Source of the DNA: Hexactinellida sp. DTS-2022
Taxonomy: Eukaryota; Porifera; Hexactinellida
DNA length: 64,000 nucleotides
Reading direction: 5' to 3'
Assembly (NCBI GenBank): GCA_028753945.1
Contig: JAPNXP010000001.1
Span: 1,178,001-1,242,000 of the forward strand
Under the pieces are notes generated by a model. It made no database searches and was not told the DNA's origin. It worked only from the letters and a program-made list of their open reading frames with translations. Below, piece by piece: positions 21,240-33,474 of this stretch. Every line of letters starts with the position of its first letter. The stretch's first letter is position 1. A program made the translations under genes and the position numbers.

Positions 21240-24200
21240 TTGTTCGATCTAGCTATGGCCCAGAATGTATACTACCCCGTCTACCCCGAATCTAGCAGCA
21301 GTGAGGGACAAATATATGACCCAAATCGAGCGCAACCCTTCGCGGAAATCGGCGCCAACTACTCGCGGCCGTACGTGGGGATCGCGGTTGTGTGCCGGTG
21401 CACCGGCGGACAGGTGCTCTGCATCCTTCAAAGGAAAGGACAGAATTCCTTCGGGTCTCTCAAGTGGTCCTTCCCTGGCGGCAGATTAGACCAGGCCAAC
21501 GATTTGGAGGAGAACGGCTCGACAGGAACCAAACGCAAGCTGCTGGAGACCTGTGGGGGCGGGACGCCCAACGGACTCCCACCCCTCATTCACATTATAT
21601 GGAGCCAGTCCGGCAAAGTATGTTATCTCTCTATTTATACCGTTTCTATTCTGCAGCAAACTGAGTGTATGTATGAAGGCCAGTCTCTTCGCTGTTTGTA
21701 TTCTACTCTGTTGTACATTCATAATCCTACTGGCTTGTTGGCTAATTGACAGAAAAGGGAATATCCAATTTCCTAGAATACTCTTTCTTTTCATTGAGAA
21801 TAATGAGACTGATCTTGATAAAATATTAAACACCATTCTTCTCATATTTCCCATTCTCCCTGTTTCTTGGTATCTGTCAGAAGCTATAATGGACTAGCAT
21901 AGATGGCCTCTTTGTTTGCATACCCATTTTGATTCTTCTGGATTTTCTGGCTTTCTTATCTAATTGTTTAGTTAGGTTGGAATTACAAGTATTTGGCTTT
22001 ACTACTTCTTAACCTCCATAATACAGTGCATAATTATACATGCAATGTGCGATTGTGTTAGTTGAATTCCTAATCGGATGGTGTCCAATTACAGTAGAAC
22101 CTCGTTAGTCCATCAAAATTAATTCGCCTTATCCGGATTCGTGTTAAGTTCTTAACCAATATAATTTGTATTATAAAGGCTTTGAAGGGGCTGAAATAGT
22201 GTTCGTATTAATTAACCGGAATTTCGTATTAACTGTGTTGTACTAACGAGGTTCTACTCTATATCTAACATTCAATGGAATGAGATATATAAAAAATAAT
22301 ATTTTATCAACATTCCTATATAATATTTCTATCTGCTATTTCTCTGTAGAATTACCACACTCTGTATCACGTGTTCTCTATCGACCCCGACGCGGACACC
22401 AAGTGGCTGGACTGGCACCCGGCGCCCCTCCCGGAGTTCGTGCACGAAGTGGACACCTCGGCCCAAGAGCTGCTCATCGACAGAACTAGGTTCGAGTGCA
22501 AGGCTGGCAACTGCTGGGTGGATTTGGAATGTCTGGGACGTGAATGCTATCAGCTGGTATGTTTATCCTATCTCTTCTCGTCTGTACTTAACTATAGTTA
22601 ATATTAGTTATAGTGAGGGCATCATTAGTTAGAGTGTAGTTATGAAATATTAACTAGGTCGAGAGAATACAATTTATTTATTGAATGCCTAAAATATTTC
22701 CATATCTAATAAGATATACTATTTATCGAGTGAGTGCGAATCAATAGTGACAAATAATCTTACTTTTATGTTCAAGCGTGAGGTCACGGTTCAAGGTATT
22801 CAATTCGAACTAACGACAATACTCTTAACTTGATTTGAGCTAATGCCAGTTCAACAAATTCGAACTAAGCAGTCCTATCAAAATGCATTTGTGTTTAGGA
22901 CAGCAACCCTCTCTCCCGGCCCGACCTGCACCGGGGGCTCATCAACTGGGTGCAAGTCTACGCCAAGCAGACCTTCACACACCTCAACATGAGCACCACC
23001 CTCCCGGACCCCCGCCTGCACCGCTTCCCGTATCCGCGGCGCCGACACTCGAGTCTCCCCGTCAGCCACTACGTGCAGGGAATAACCATGGACACGCCCC
23101 AACTCCCGCAGAACTTCCCTGACGCGCTCTCCCACCTGCAGGCGATGAGCACGCTCCCCTCGGAGCTGCAGTCCCAGCCCCTCTATCCCATTCCTCTGCA
23201 CATTCCGCAGTTTATAAACCCGGCCCACAGGTCCGCGGGGGGCTCCGGCTCCATGTCCCCCCAGCAGCTGCTCTTCAACCCAGTCTCCCCCGCGATTAGC
23301 CCCACGGTCCCCAACCCCACCCCCTCGGCGCCCACCTCCCCCGGGGGGTACGCCCCCACCAGTCCCAGCAACTCCATCTCCTCCGGGAGCAGCATCTGTC
23401 TGGGCGTGCCGCTGCCGCACTACAAGCCCTACGACCGCGCCACCGACTCCCCCAAGAGCTTTATATCGGAGCCGCCCTTCCCCACGGAGCGGCCCTCCAC
23501 AGCTGACTCCGCGGACAGCGCCTCGTCAGCTGACGAGCGCAAGAGCATGCCGTGTCAGTACTTCCTGGCGGGGCACTGCAACTACGGAGACAGCTGCTGG
23601 TACTACCACCCCTCGCAGCCGGCCTTCCCGCAGTACTTCGAGCGGGACTCGCGGGTGCCGCTGCTCCCGCCGCACTACCCTCAGTACTCGCGCGGCCGCT
23701 TCTACCTGCCCGCCTCCGTCCCGGGCCAGAGTCTGGCTAGCTACCCGGCCCTCATCCCGCCCCTCCCCTACATGTACCCAGGACAGTTCTCAGGCCAGGC
23801 CCCGCACCACGGCATGGTCAGTCCCTACAGTCGCTACCATCGGCACTACAAGCAGAGACCCGTCTTTCCGTACTTCAAAGTTATCCTCGAGGAGAAGCTG
23901 CGGCTCTCCCCGATAACAGGGTTCACCGGCTGCCAGAACCAAGTGTTCATCGTGTACAGCAATGACGTGCTCATATACGACTACTGCTACGTACAGAACA
24001 CCAGTCGCATCAACCTGTCATACCAGAGCGAAGAGACTTTCGCGACTTTTAACATCACTTGCATCCAGGGCTCCAACAAGCACCTCGGGATAATAGTACT
24101 GGGCTGTGCGGATGGGACTCTCATCGCTTGGAATTGGATTAGCAAGCAGTACCTAGTTGGAGACGCACTTAAGGTAATTGGAATCTTAATAATATCGTAT

Positions 24201-25785
24201 ATTTATAGGTTTAAATCAGGTGTATTTGCAATTACGTAATATTAATATTCTTCCTAGCCGGACCCAATCTCTGCGCTGTGTGTGCTATCGGAAAACTCCT
24301 TGCTGGCTGGTACCATGGACGGGAGACTCTTAATGTACCATTTCTCTCTCTCTGAGCAGCAACGCATCGAGTGTGTGTTCGAGGATTCTTCTCATCACAG
24401 CTGTATCACTGATATACACGTAAGTAATGGGATACATTTAATTATGCAATCCCCTCGGCCCTCAGTCGTACCAGAGATTAGTGTGTGGTTAATTAAGTGA
24501 GATACAGTTTATAGATTAATAAATATAATCAGTAGCCAGACAGTAGGTATCCTTTAGTTAGTACGAACACCAGGGAACTGTTGAAATTTGTTTGTATTAT
24601 CTGCATTATTTTGCTAGGGGATTTAAACCTTGTACTCCTTAACCGATAATCCGACTTATCCGTGTTCGTATTAACGAGAGTTTGCTGTATGTATGTACGT
24701 ATATACAAATGAAATGAATATCCGATTAGTAAATAGTTTGATGTTCTATTAAGGAATCGTTAGGCTATGTAATATTATCGGAAGATCCTAAATTGTATTC
24801 TAATTAATTAATTAAGTTATTGAATACAGTGGAGCCTCCCATAACGGACAACCCTCGTGGCACGGATTATTTATTTAGCATATGTCTAATAGAAAAGCAA
24901 CCTCTAAATAGCGGACAACCTCTAAATAGCGGACAACCTCTAAATAACGGACATCGGTTCCGGTCCCAAGGTGTCCGTTGTTCAGAGGCTCTACTGTAGT
25001 TACATTGTATACTATCTTACTGGGCTATATATAATTCTTCATAGTATACTAAATATTAATTACAGCCTGTTGCTAATCCTAGTATAATCGAGTATTCGTA
25101 AGGCTAAGATCTGCTGTGCGTAATGCGTGGAAGCTAAAATGTATTTGTTTAGAGCCATGACGGACACGCAGTGACTGTAGACACTTCGAGGAACATTTTT
25201 GGGTGGAAACTAGACGCCACTCAGGCAACTCTTATTTTCAAGTCGGAATCGCATGACGTCATATTCCGCTCGCACCTAATCCACAACTTCCTGCTGGCGC
25301 TCAGCTTCCCCCGCCCCAGTGGCCACGAGACCGAGGGCGAGCAATCCTGGCCCGTGTACCACATGCAGCCGACACACATACACACCTCGACCATCCACGA
25401 GGAGGTGATGAGTGCTAATCTATCGCAGCTGAGTCTGAATGCCGTCACCAGAAGCAACCTGGAGATGTGGGATCTGTTCACCGCAGAGAACAAACCCATG
25501 ATGAACAAGTACCTCGAGAACGAGTTCACCTGGAGTGCGGTGTGCCACACGCCCAATGGGATATTCCTTGCCATATCCAGTGTTCTAGGCGAAATATTAA
25601 TTATCGATTGTTACAGTTTCAACGTTTTAATGACGATCCCTGCTATCCTTCAATCTGATCCAAATGCCAAATGCCAAGGGATCTACTCTCAATGCGCCCC
25701 ACGACAGGAAAGTCAGGTGTTTAATATTAATATTTTAAGCGTTTGGTCAGATGGAACAATTAAAATACACAACTGTCGGCTCTGA
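21240..25785 (+). CDS. Nudix-like / CCCH zinc finger / WD40-like fusion protein
   Basis: Five exons join in phase 0: 21240-21617, 22350-22556, 22899-24173, 24258-24419, 25153-25785, giving about 884 residues (start could also be the ATG at 21255). Residues about 45-190 resemble a Nudix hydrolase: YVGIAVVCRCTGGQVLCIL, then SLKWSFPGGRLDQ, then RKLLETCGG where an active enzyme has RE-U-x-EE-x-GU. Both expected glutamates of the REUXEE core are changed and the spacing is enlarged, so catalysis is probably lost. A Pro/Ser-rich linker follows. At about 414-433 lies a canonical CCCH finger, C-x7-C-x5-C-x3-H (CQYFLAGHCNYGDSCWYYH), which suggests RNA binding. From about 510 to the end there are beta-propeller-like blades (LGCADGTLIAWNW, AGTMDGRLLMYHF, SHDGHAVTVD, SVWSDGTIKIHN). 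I know no family with this architecture. Introns two and three are short; introns one and four contain MITEs. Confidence 0.85.
22092..22259. mobile_element. pogo-like MITE in intron 1
   Basis: Inside the first intron of the Nudix-CCCH-WD40 gene. Left end CAGTAGAACCTCGTTAGTCC after TA; right end ACTAACGAGGTTCTACT. Classic CAGTnnAnCCTCGTTA start of pogo-derived MITEs. Confidence 0.8.
24556..24687. mobile_element. pogo-like MITE in intron 4 (inverted orientation)
   Basis: Carries the family words in complement: CCTTGTACTCCTTAACCG, CTTATCCGTGTTCGTATTAA, ending ACGAGAGTTTGCTG before TA. Related to copies at 17985 and 44247. Confidence 0.6.
24837..24996. mobile_element. CAGTGGAGCCTCCC MITE in intron 4
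   Basis: TA on both sides. Left end CAGTGGAGCCTCCCATAACG; right end GTTCAGAGGCTCTACTG. The interior has three tandem copies of ACCTCTAAATAGCGGACA. Non-coding pogo-type element. Confidence 0.8.
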
Positions 25786-27586
<1,801 letters not shown>

Positions 27587-27601
27587 GAAGGTTTAGGCTC
27601 A

Positions 27602-27782
27602 TCAATGAGGAAAGCCTATGTCCCTCTAGCACAGCATACGATCAACACTCACTCTACTCTGGAAAATAGAACTCCTTATAGAGTATTGTTTGGTCGAGAT
27701 CCAGTTAATTAAGGGACTGGAATATTTCGGGATACCAAATGAAATAGCGAATGATGTGATGACAGAAGAAATGAAGATGTAA
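27602..27782 (+). pseudogene. Decayed integrase C-terminal fragment
   Basis: The frame starting near 27602 reads VPLAQHTINTHSTLENRTPY then RVLFGRDPVN and stop. This is the pattern of the end of the catalytic core of retroviral-type integrases (HSTLxxTPYxxLFGR), as in Gypsy-like elements and host integrase-derived genes. After the stop, a shifted frame continues with GLEYFGIPNEIANDVMTEEM, matching the downstream GLxxxxLPxEI...TEE segment of that family. Only this scrap remains, with at least one frameshift. It begins about 16 bp after the kinesin stop, so insertion of the element may have truncated the kinesin copy. Confidence 0.65.
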
Positions 27783-27910
27783 GTTTACGTATAACTAATT
27801 TAACTTACCTAAATTAATTAAATCAACATTAATTCATAAAAGTAATAATTTACTACTCCAAACACTATACAATGCATACACATCCTTAGCGTGATAATTA
27901 TACAATCGCT

Positions 27911-28441
27911 ATGGAAGCAGACGGCCTTCTTAAGCTCGCTTCGCTCCTCCAGCAATCTGACCAAGAGGCTGAATCTCGCGAAGCTCCGACTAGCCTATTT
28001 ACCCCCGCGAGCATCGGTCCCCCGGACCTCCCAGACAGCCAACCCGCCGCAGAACAGTCGAAGGACATCTGGCGTAACTCAGAAGTAGACCGACTAGTGG
28101 CCTACAGCGACCCCAGACCCGCTCCGGAGTACGAGATGAAGTTCCAGCAGGCTGTGAACACAGAGGACATGTATCTAGGCATGGGGAACAAACACCCGGG
28201 CACTGCGTCTTGCGAATCCATGGTTGTTCGGGTTAAACTTAATGGCACCAAGAATAGCAGTGAAATACAATTAGACGTAAAAGAGAGTCTTCTCCTACTA
28301 ACTACTCCTAAGTATTATCTTTCACTGAACCTTCCTAATCCAGTCGACGACACACTTACTCGTGCTCAGTGGGACATCGACACAGATACTCTTATACTCA
28401 CTCTCAAGTTGAAGCGGGTTTATGACTTTTTAAACTTCTAA
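27911..28441 (+). CDS. DNAAF6: Dynein axonemal assembly factor 6 (PIH1D3)
   Basis: Cytoplasmic co-chaperone with HSP90 in preassembly of axonemal dynein arms. The 176-residue protein (human about 214) has an acidic N-terminus ending in DIWRNSEVD, then the PIH-type EYEMKFQQAVNTEDMYLGMG, which parallels human [20 protein letters not shown]. A CS-like beta-sandwich follows, with MVVRVKLNGTKNSSEIQLDV, KESLLLLTTPKYYLSLNLP and a C-terminal TLILTLKLKRVYDFLNF. Intronless; ATG at 27911 is the first in frame. Confidence 0.93.
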   Translation: MEADGLLKLASLLQQSDQEAESREAPTSLFTPASIGPPDLPDSQPAAEQSKDIWRNSEVDRLVAYSDPRPAPEYEMKFQQAVNTEDMYLGMGNKHPGTASCESMVVRVKLNGTKNSSEIQLDVKESLLLLTTPKYYLSLNLPNPVDDTLTRAQWDIDTDTLILTLKLKRVYDFLNF

Positions 28442-29022
28442 TTAATTAATATACACTTATTAACATATTATAATATCGACTATTTTACTTCACTACTGAT
28501 ATCCAGCACTTCGATCACTTGCATTAATATACAGGGTATCTTATTCAGTACAACCTGTACAATCTATATCACTTATATGTATATGCTTATTGTTGCAGCG
28601 AAATTAAAATCTCTTAACAGAATATTTACAACCTGTTCTAATGTAGAGTAAACATCTGATTTAACGACATCGGCTTTAACGACAAATCGCTAATAACGAC
28701 TTTTTCTCTTGCCCAGTGGTGGATAAGAGTATTTATAGCTACTTCGGATTTAGTGACATATCGGATATAGTGACCATTTTAGCTCCTGCCCAAACGAGTG
28801 TTGTTAAATCCAATGTTTACTGTACAATCAATATTCCCCACCATCCTCCAAATTTCGAGTTCAATGCTTTCACCTGGTTTGATTAATTATTATAGGTGAT
28901 AATACGTACATAGTTCATGAGGCTTATTATAAAGTAATAGATTACATAGACAAGAGGTAGAAACAAGTAAGTGACTATTTCAATTAATCTAGTTTAAGCT
29001 AAGGACAAACTCTATCTCTTTT
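28442..29022. other. Intergenic, convergent 3' ends
   Basis: Lies between the 3' ends of DNAAF6 (+) and the ubiquitin-like gene (-). It holds a pogo-type MITE at about 28645-28822 (ends AGTAAACATCTGATTTAACG and TCCAATGTTTACTG). No gene. Confidence 0.55.
28645..28822. mobile_element. AGTAAACATCTGA MITE
   Basis: Inverted ends as above, with TA after the right end. The interior is rich in TTTAACGACA-type words and the left terminus is slightly eroded. Confidence 0.6.
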
Positions 29023-29274
29023 CTACTCTGCCAACATGGCAATCGCAATAGCATGTCTCAGGAGCAGAGTACTCCCATTCGTTATGCCGTAGTACCACAG
29101 TATGTTGTAGTCCCATAGCACGTTCCCTTCGAAGATAAGTTTATGTTCTTGATAACGAATCCCTTCCTGCTCTTGAATCATTTTCTTCACATCGAGAACA
29201 GTATAAGTAGTTCTCACATCCAGAGTAAAGGTGTTCCCTTCTGTTGTCCTAACTTTTATTTGAATTGAACCCAT
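29023..29274 (-). CDS. Small ubiquitin-like protein
   Basis: An 83-residue protein folding like ubiquitin along its whole length: IQIKVRTTEGNTFTLDV (strands one and two), TVLDVKKMIQEQEGI (helix, with the ubiquitin-like IQ.QEGI), HKLIFEGNVL and TNGSTLLLRH. The residues after the last strand are AIAIAMLAE, with no Gly-Gly, so it cannot be conjugated like ubiquitin unless processed differently; it probably acts as a stand-alone Ubl domain. It could be a fast-evolving young duplicate. One of only two or three minus-strand genes in the window. Confidence 0.75.
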   Translation of the reverse strand: MGSIQIKVRTTEGNTFTLDVRTTYTVLDVKKMIQEQEGIRYQEHKLIFEGNVLWDYNILWYYGITNGSTLLLRHAIAIAMLAE

Positions 29275-30599
29275 TTGTAGTCAGACAAGAACGAATATTC
29301 CCAAAAATCAATCTACAATGTATCTTGAATTCCTTGAGATATAAGTCTGCTGAATATGCACAACAGTCTAGGTTCCAGTGTAAGTTTCAGTACATCAGAT
29401 TTGATAATATCACCAACAACATTTATTATACCTCGCATAATTCGAATTCGACTTTGAAAATATATACGTAGATTGTATGCTCCTAAGTATGTTCTTTAAA
29501 ATAAACAGGTCGCTTATAAAATCTAGATTTATTAAACAGTTAAATCTATTTCCTTTAGTCAACTTGTGATTTGTAGATTGATTTTACTAGAAGAAGCATC
29601 TAAAAATAGGAAATTTATTTTCAACTTTGAGTTACTATTTTACTTTACTTCAACCAGAAGAAAGAAGTACGTACATTCAGTGGAACTCGCTTGTCTGCTA
29701 TAATAGGAGTACTTAATGTTAATGCGGAATTGCTATACGCCCTGGACTGGGAGTCCATAATCAGCTGTTTTGCTGAGATGCCCCACCGTATACTATTATA
29801 GGACAGATTATTTAACTAAGTTTGTCATTAAAAATATCGATTTTGGTTTGATTGTGAATTTTTGGAATGTTTACAAATATTAGGTTTGCCCCTCCAGTGC
29901 ATTGGTTCGCCCCCCCACTGGGGGCTGTGCTGGCGCCGCCCCTGCGTACATTGTATTAATTAAGGAATAATCTGAGGCTATCGATAATGTCTATATCTAT
30001 GTAGTTAGAGATAATGGATGGAATCGTACGAACGTTACCCAGGCTGGGAAGGGGGTCAATCAATCTGTTTTGACATATCATCCTTCAGTTCTTATATTGC
30101 AAACAGGTCAAAAGAGCGTCACAAATAGAGGGGGGTCAAGCAGCTTTTATTGTTGTCCCTTATATAACGAAGTTTATATTGTAGGTATAATGTAAAGAAG
30201 AAGCATGGGAATACTGGCGTTATTAGGCCGAGTGAGAGGAATAGAACAGATAAACTGGTGCTGTGTATTGAATGTATGGATAGAGTTACCTGCTTGAGTT
30301 AATACAAATATTGTATCTTAATTAATGGTTCCTTATTCTACTGGATAATGAAGCGTGGATTCTCCGAAACTTTCAATGATTAATAAATCAAAATTAAACA
30401 ATGCCATTCTGTGTTTCTTCTATCACAGACATAGACCGATTGATTGAGTACACACAAGCTGGAGGGTCTATCTAGTTGGGTAACTTCGTTTTGAGATTTT
30501 GAGTCAGACTTCGTATCATAAGAACTTAATAAACTACATAATTACTACTTTCTACTTTTGTCAGTCACAAACACAAACTCTTCAAATAGACAGATACCA

Positions 30600-30748
30600 T
30601 AATGAGATACGTATATGTGGGATATAAGCACACCGGTTATAAGAACACTATGTTGGAAAACGGTTGCCATCTACCCTATATAATTTATGTCGGTTATAAG
30701 CACATCAAGTGCAGTTCTCGACGATGTGCTTATAACCGGCATCCACTG
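30600..30748. mobile_element. CAGTGGATGCCGG-family MITE, second copy
   Basis: Right end GGCATCCACTG before TA. The left end is eroded (GGGATATAAGCACACCGG). It shares GGAAAACGGTTGCCAT and AAGTGCAGTTC with the copy at 58320-58492. Confidence 0.65.
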
Positions 30749-31132
30749 TACCAGCTTTCCCTTACCAAAGCTCTTAATAAAGTCTCCTTCCATTGAATAG
30801 AAAAAAATAATTGTTTGTATATAAATCAGCTACAAACACTAGATCAGTTTCCTTATCAACAGCTATACCTAATGCTACATATCTCCCTAACTTCCTCCTC
30901 TCTTGCCCGTCATAACAAGAGCTCTCGTTTCCTACTGAACTCTACATAGCCACATCTCTCAAATGGATTTTATTAATGCAAGCAGACATATCGACATAAT
31001 TAGACACAAACAGGGTCTAACTTCTCTTTCTCTCTCCTAAATCCCTAATCTTATCCGTCCACAAACCCAGAGCCTGTTCCCTAATCCCGCTATTAAGTTC
31101 TCAATTATGGCATCAGTCGCAGCTTCTTATTA

Positions 31133-31437
31133 CAGTACACCCTCGCTAATCCGAACAGAGGTGTTCCGATTCACAAAAATTATTTTCCGATTATTGAATC
31201 CGTTCGGATTAGTGAAGTATTACATTTTCTATTGGCATCAATTAAATGAGACCCCGATAATCCGAATCAAACTCGTCCAAATCTTTTGAATCCAAACAAA
31301 ACATATAGTATACTACCTAAAAAAAATTCTGAGACATATTTTTGTATAACTCCAATGTAATATGCAAATATTTATGTTTTTCCCACTTTTATACGAAAAT
31401 ATTTGGATCTCCTGTTCGGACTAGCGAGGGTGTACTG
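31133..31437. mobile_element. 305-bp pogo-type MITE
   Basis: TA-flanked; left end CAGTACACCCTCGCTAATCC, right end its complement (GCGAGGGTGTACTG). The interior repeats TCCGAA/TTCGGA words. Clean ends suggest relatively recent insertion. Confidence 0.85.
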
Positions 31438-31438
31438 T

Positions 31439-31621
31439 ACTTCCATCTGCTGCATTGACTTGTGTATGTCTGTGTTTATGGTAGAGCTCCTTAATCTTCC
31501 TAGCTATGTCTACAACTGGACTTTCCTTTTTCCAACAGAGAGTGTAACTCACGGAATTTATTTCTATTTCCTGTGAGAGAGCATCGAATCTCTTAAAACC
31601 TTTCAACCCAAACCAACTCAA
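31439..31621 (-). other. Open frame of uncertain status
   Basis: About 60 codons with protein-like composition (FKRFDALSQEIEINSVS, then SPVVDIARKIKELYHKHR) adjoining the MITE. There is no ATG, no splice signals stand out, and no family is recognised. It may be a fragment of an old gene or element, or chance. Confidence 0.25.
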
Positions 31622-32315
31622 TCGTCTAAACCTAACTTAGCAAGGACTATTTGGGGATATATATATATATATATCAGGGCCGTAGCATATAGCCACTGGT
31701 CAGGTTGGTCAGATTAAGCTGACCACTTTGGTTTTGGTGCCTACTGCCCTGCCCTGTATATGATATACCCAAATAATCCTTGCTATATACGGTATATCTG
31801 CCATATGCTCTATATCCTTGCTATATTTAATTTATGATTATCTTATTATATTCTGGTTGAAAACCACTCAATATTATTCAGACACTAGGGATAATTGACA
31901 GGGCTCTAGCATGCTATTACGAGTCAATAAGCAAAGATATTCTCTAACCAAGCATACGTGTTATTAGGTCTGTAGGAACAATGTTATTATCCCGGAATAG
32001 GAAACGGTATCTGTATATTCGATCCTATTATTGAATAACTTTTTAGTACACATTTGGTGATTTTCCATGATTCCACAGCTAAAGCCCTATTAAATAGGGA
32101 ACGTATGACCCTTACATGCCTGCCAACCGTCCAGGGATCTACTCCATTTGTCCAGGGACTTAGTTGACAATACCTAAATCTTATTGTGTCCAGTCTTGGC
32201 ATATTTCCGGGATTAGTCTGGACTAAGTTGGCAGGTATGGTTGTGAAATACTATCAGAATACTCATCCGATGGAAATCGTATTAAATTAAACAATTTATC
32301 TTTCAATCGACTAGA

Positions 32316-33239
32316 ATGGACGTAAATCATAATATTCTCAAGGACTATGTAAATATTCTTTCGAAAACTAAAAAGAAGTTTGGTTTCAAGAAACCGAACC
32401 ACGAAGAGATTTCAGATGACTTGGACAAGTTGGCTAATATCCTAAAGAGCCAGGACTGCAAGCCTTACGCTGGGATGGTGCTCCAGTCTAAAGCTAAAAG
32501 TGACGGCGAGATCGGTGACACGTACGTTCAAATAAATACCCTTTTGGAAGCCGCAGAATTGTTTTTCGCGACGGAGAGAGATACAGCTGATCTCCTGTGT
32601 GTAAGCATTCAGTCCTATTTGGCTTCGGGCCTGCACTGCTTCAAGACGGCCATTAGACTCTACGTTAAACTGGAAGACTCCTACTCCGCTCTTAATCTGT
32701 GCCACCGTCTAGCCAAGACACTGCGGGGGTTCAGCCACTTCCACGACGCTCTCGTGACACTGAAGTACGCCCTCACTTTACTTCCGGAAGAGTCCGCAGA
32801 GCTGCTACCGTTTCGCCAGGATATTGTCAATATCAGCATTGTCGTAAAGGCATTCCAGCAGGCTTTGAAATACTCGAATGAGATACGAACTTTTGGTAAG
32901 AAGTTACCAGGAACGTACTCGGAGCTCATCACTGTGAATGAGCTCACCTACATGATGCTGGTGCTCATGCTGCATGTGAAAAAGGGAAAATACGAGGGTG
33001 AGCTCAATGAGCTGCTCGCTGAGTTCAACCCAAGGGATGTTCTAGCCCCGAAGAAGGTTACCTTTGTGGATGACTCTCTGTACTTTCATATGCAGGGAAT
33101 GCTAATGAGCTACTTGCTAGACGATCTCAATGGTATCAGAGAAATGGGAGACGTGTTTAACGGCTACCTGACTCCACACCAGGCTGACTTGTTCTATCTG
33201 CTCATAACAAAGAATGATAAGAGGGTAGATGTACATTGA
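32316..33239 (+). CDS. HAP40/F8A-like huntingtin-associated protein
   Basis: Resembles the F8A/HAP40 family, a TPR-like alpha-solenoid protein that binds huntingtin. The 307 residues begin with a helical segment ending KKFGFKKPN (human KKRFLRKPN). The diagnostic block near 35-90 reads DLDKLANILKSQDCKPYAGM followed by EAAELFFATERDT, matching human QLGRELRAQECLPYA and EAARLFLRQERD. The remainder is helical-repeat-like (ALNLCHRLAKTLRGFSHFHDA). It lacks the Pro-rich insert of the mammalian protein and is shorter (human about 371). Intronless; a TAG lies one base before the ATG. Confidence 0.8.
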   Translation: MDVNHNILKDYVNILSKTKKKFGFKKPNHEEISDDLDKLANILKSQDCKPYAGMVLQSKAKSDGEIGDTYVQINTLLEAAELFFATERDTADLLCVSIQSYLASGLHCFKTAIRLYVKLEDSYSALNLCHRLAKTLRGFSHFHDALVTLKYALTLLPEESAELLPFRQDIVNISIVVKAFQQALKYSNEIRTFGKKLPGTYSELITVNELTYMMLVLMLHVKKGKYEGELNELLAEFNPRDVLAPKKVTFVDDSLYFHMQGMLMSYLLDDLNGIREMGDVFNGYLTPHQADLFYLLITKNDKRVDVH

Positions 33240-33474
33240 GCTATTAATTGCTTGCTAATTATTAGAGGATGTGTGTAGAATTTGTGCTATCGGAGAGAAT
33301 TATTATTCCGTACTATTTGTCGCCTTATATTTTCGCTACATCGCTTTAATTTAATGAGATATTAATTAGTAGCGTCTATGAGTGAATTCAATGGGTCCTT
33401 CATATACGTATACTATATTTGATATAATTATCTGGGATCCTGTATAAATCGGTTAATTGGAATAGTTAGCTGGA

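Larger units (their letters stand above)
29275..32315. other. 3-kb intergenic repeat region
   Basis: No supported gene. Contains hAT-like end text in complement at 29885-29946 (GGCGCCGCCCCTG), a CAGTGGATGCCGG-family MITE at 30600-30748, a 305-bp pogo-type MITE at 31133-31437, a (TA)n run near 31660, and CAGGGCCGTAGCATATAG at 31675, which resembles a hAT-type terminus. The minus-strand frame at 31421-31621 has no ATG and runs into the MITE end. Confidence 0.55.

Noticed and set aside
31421..31621. Minus-strand gene of 66 residues
   Set aside because: No ATG, and its last codons are the terminal repeat of a MITE; kept only as an uncertain frame.
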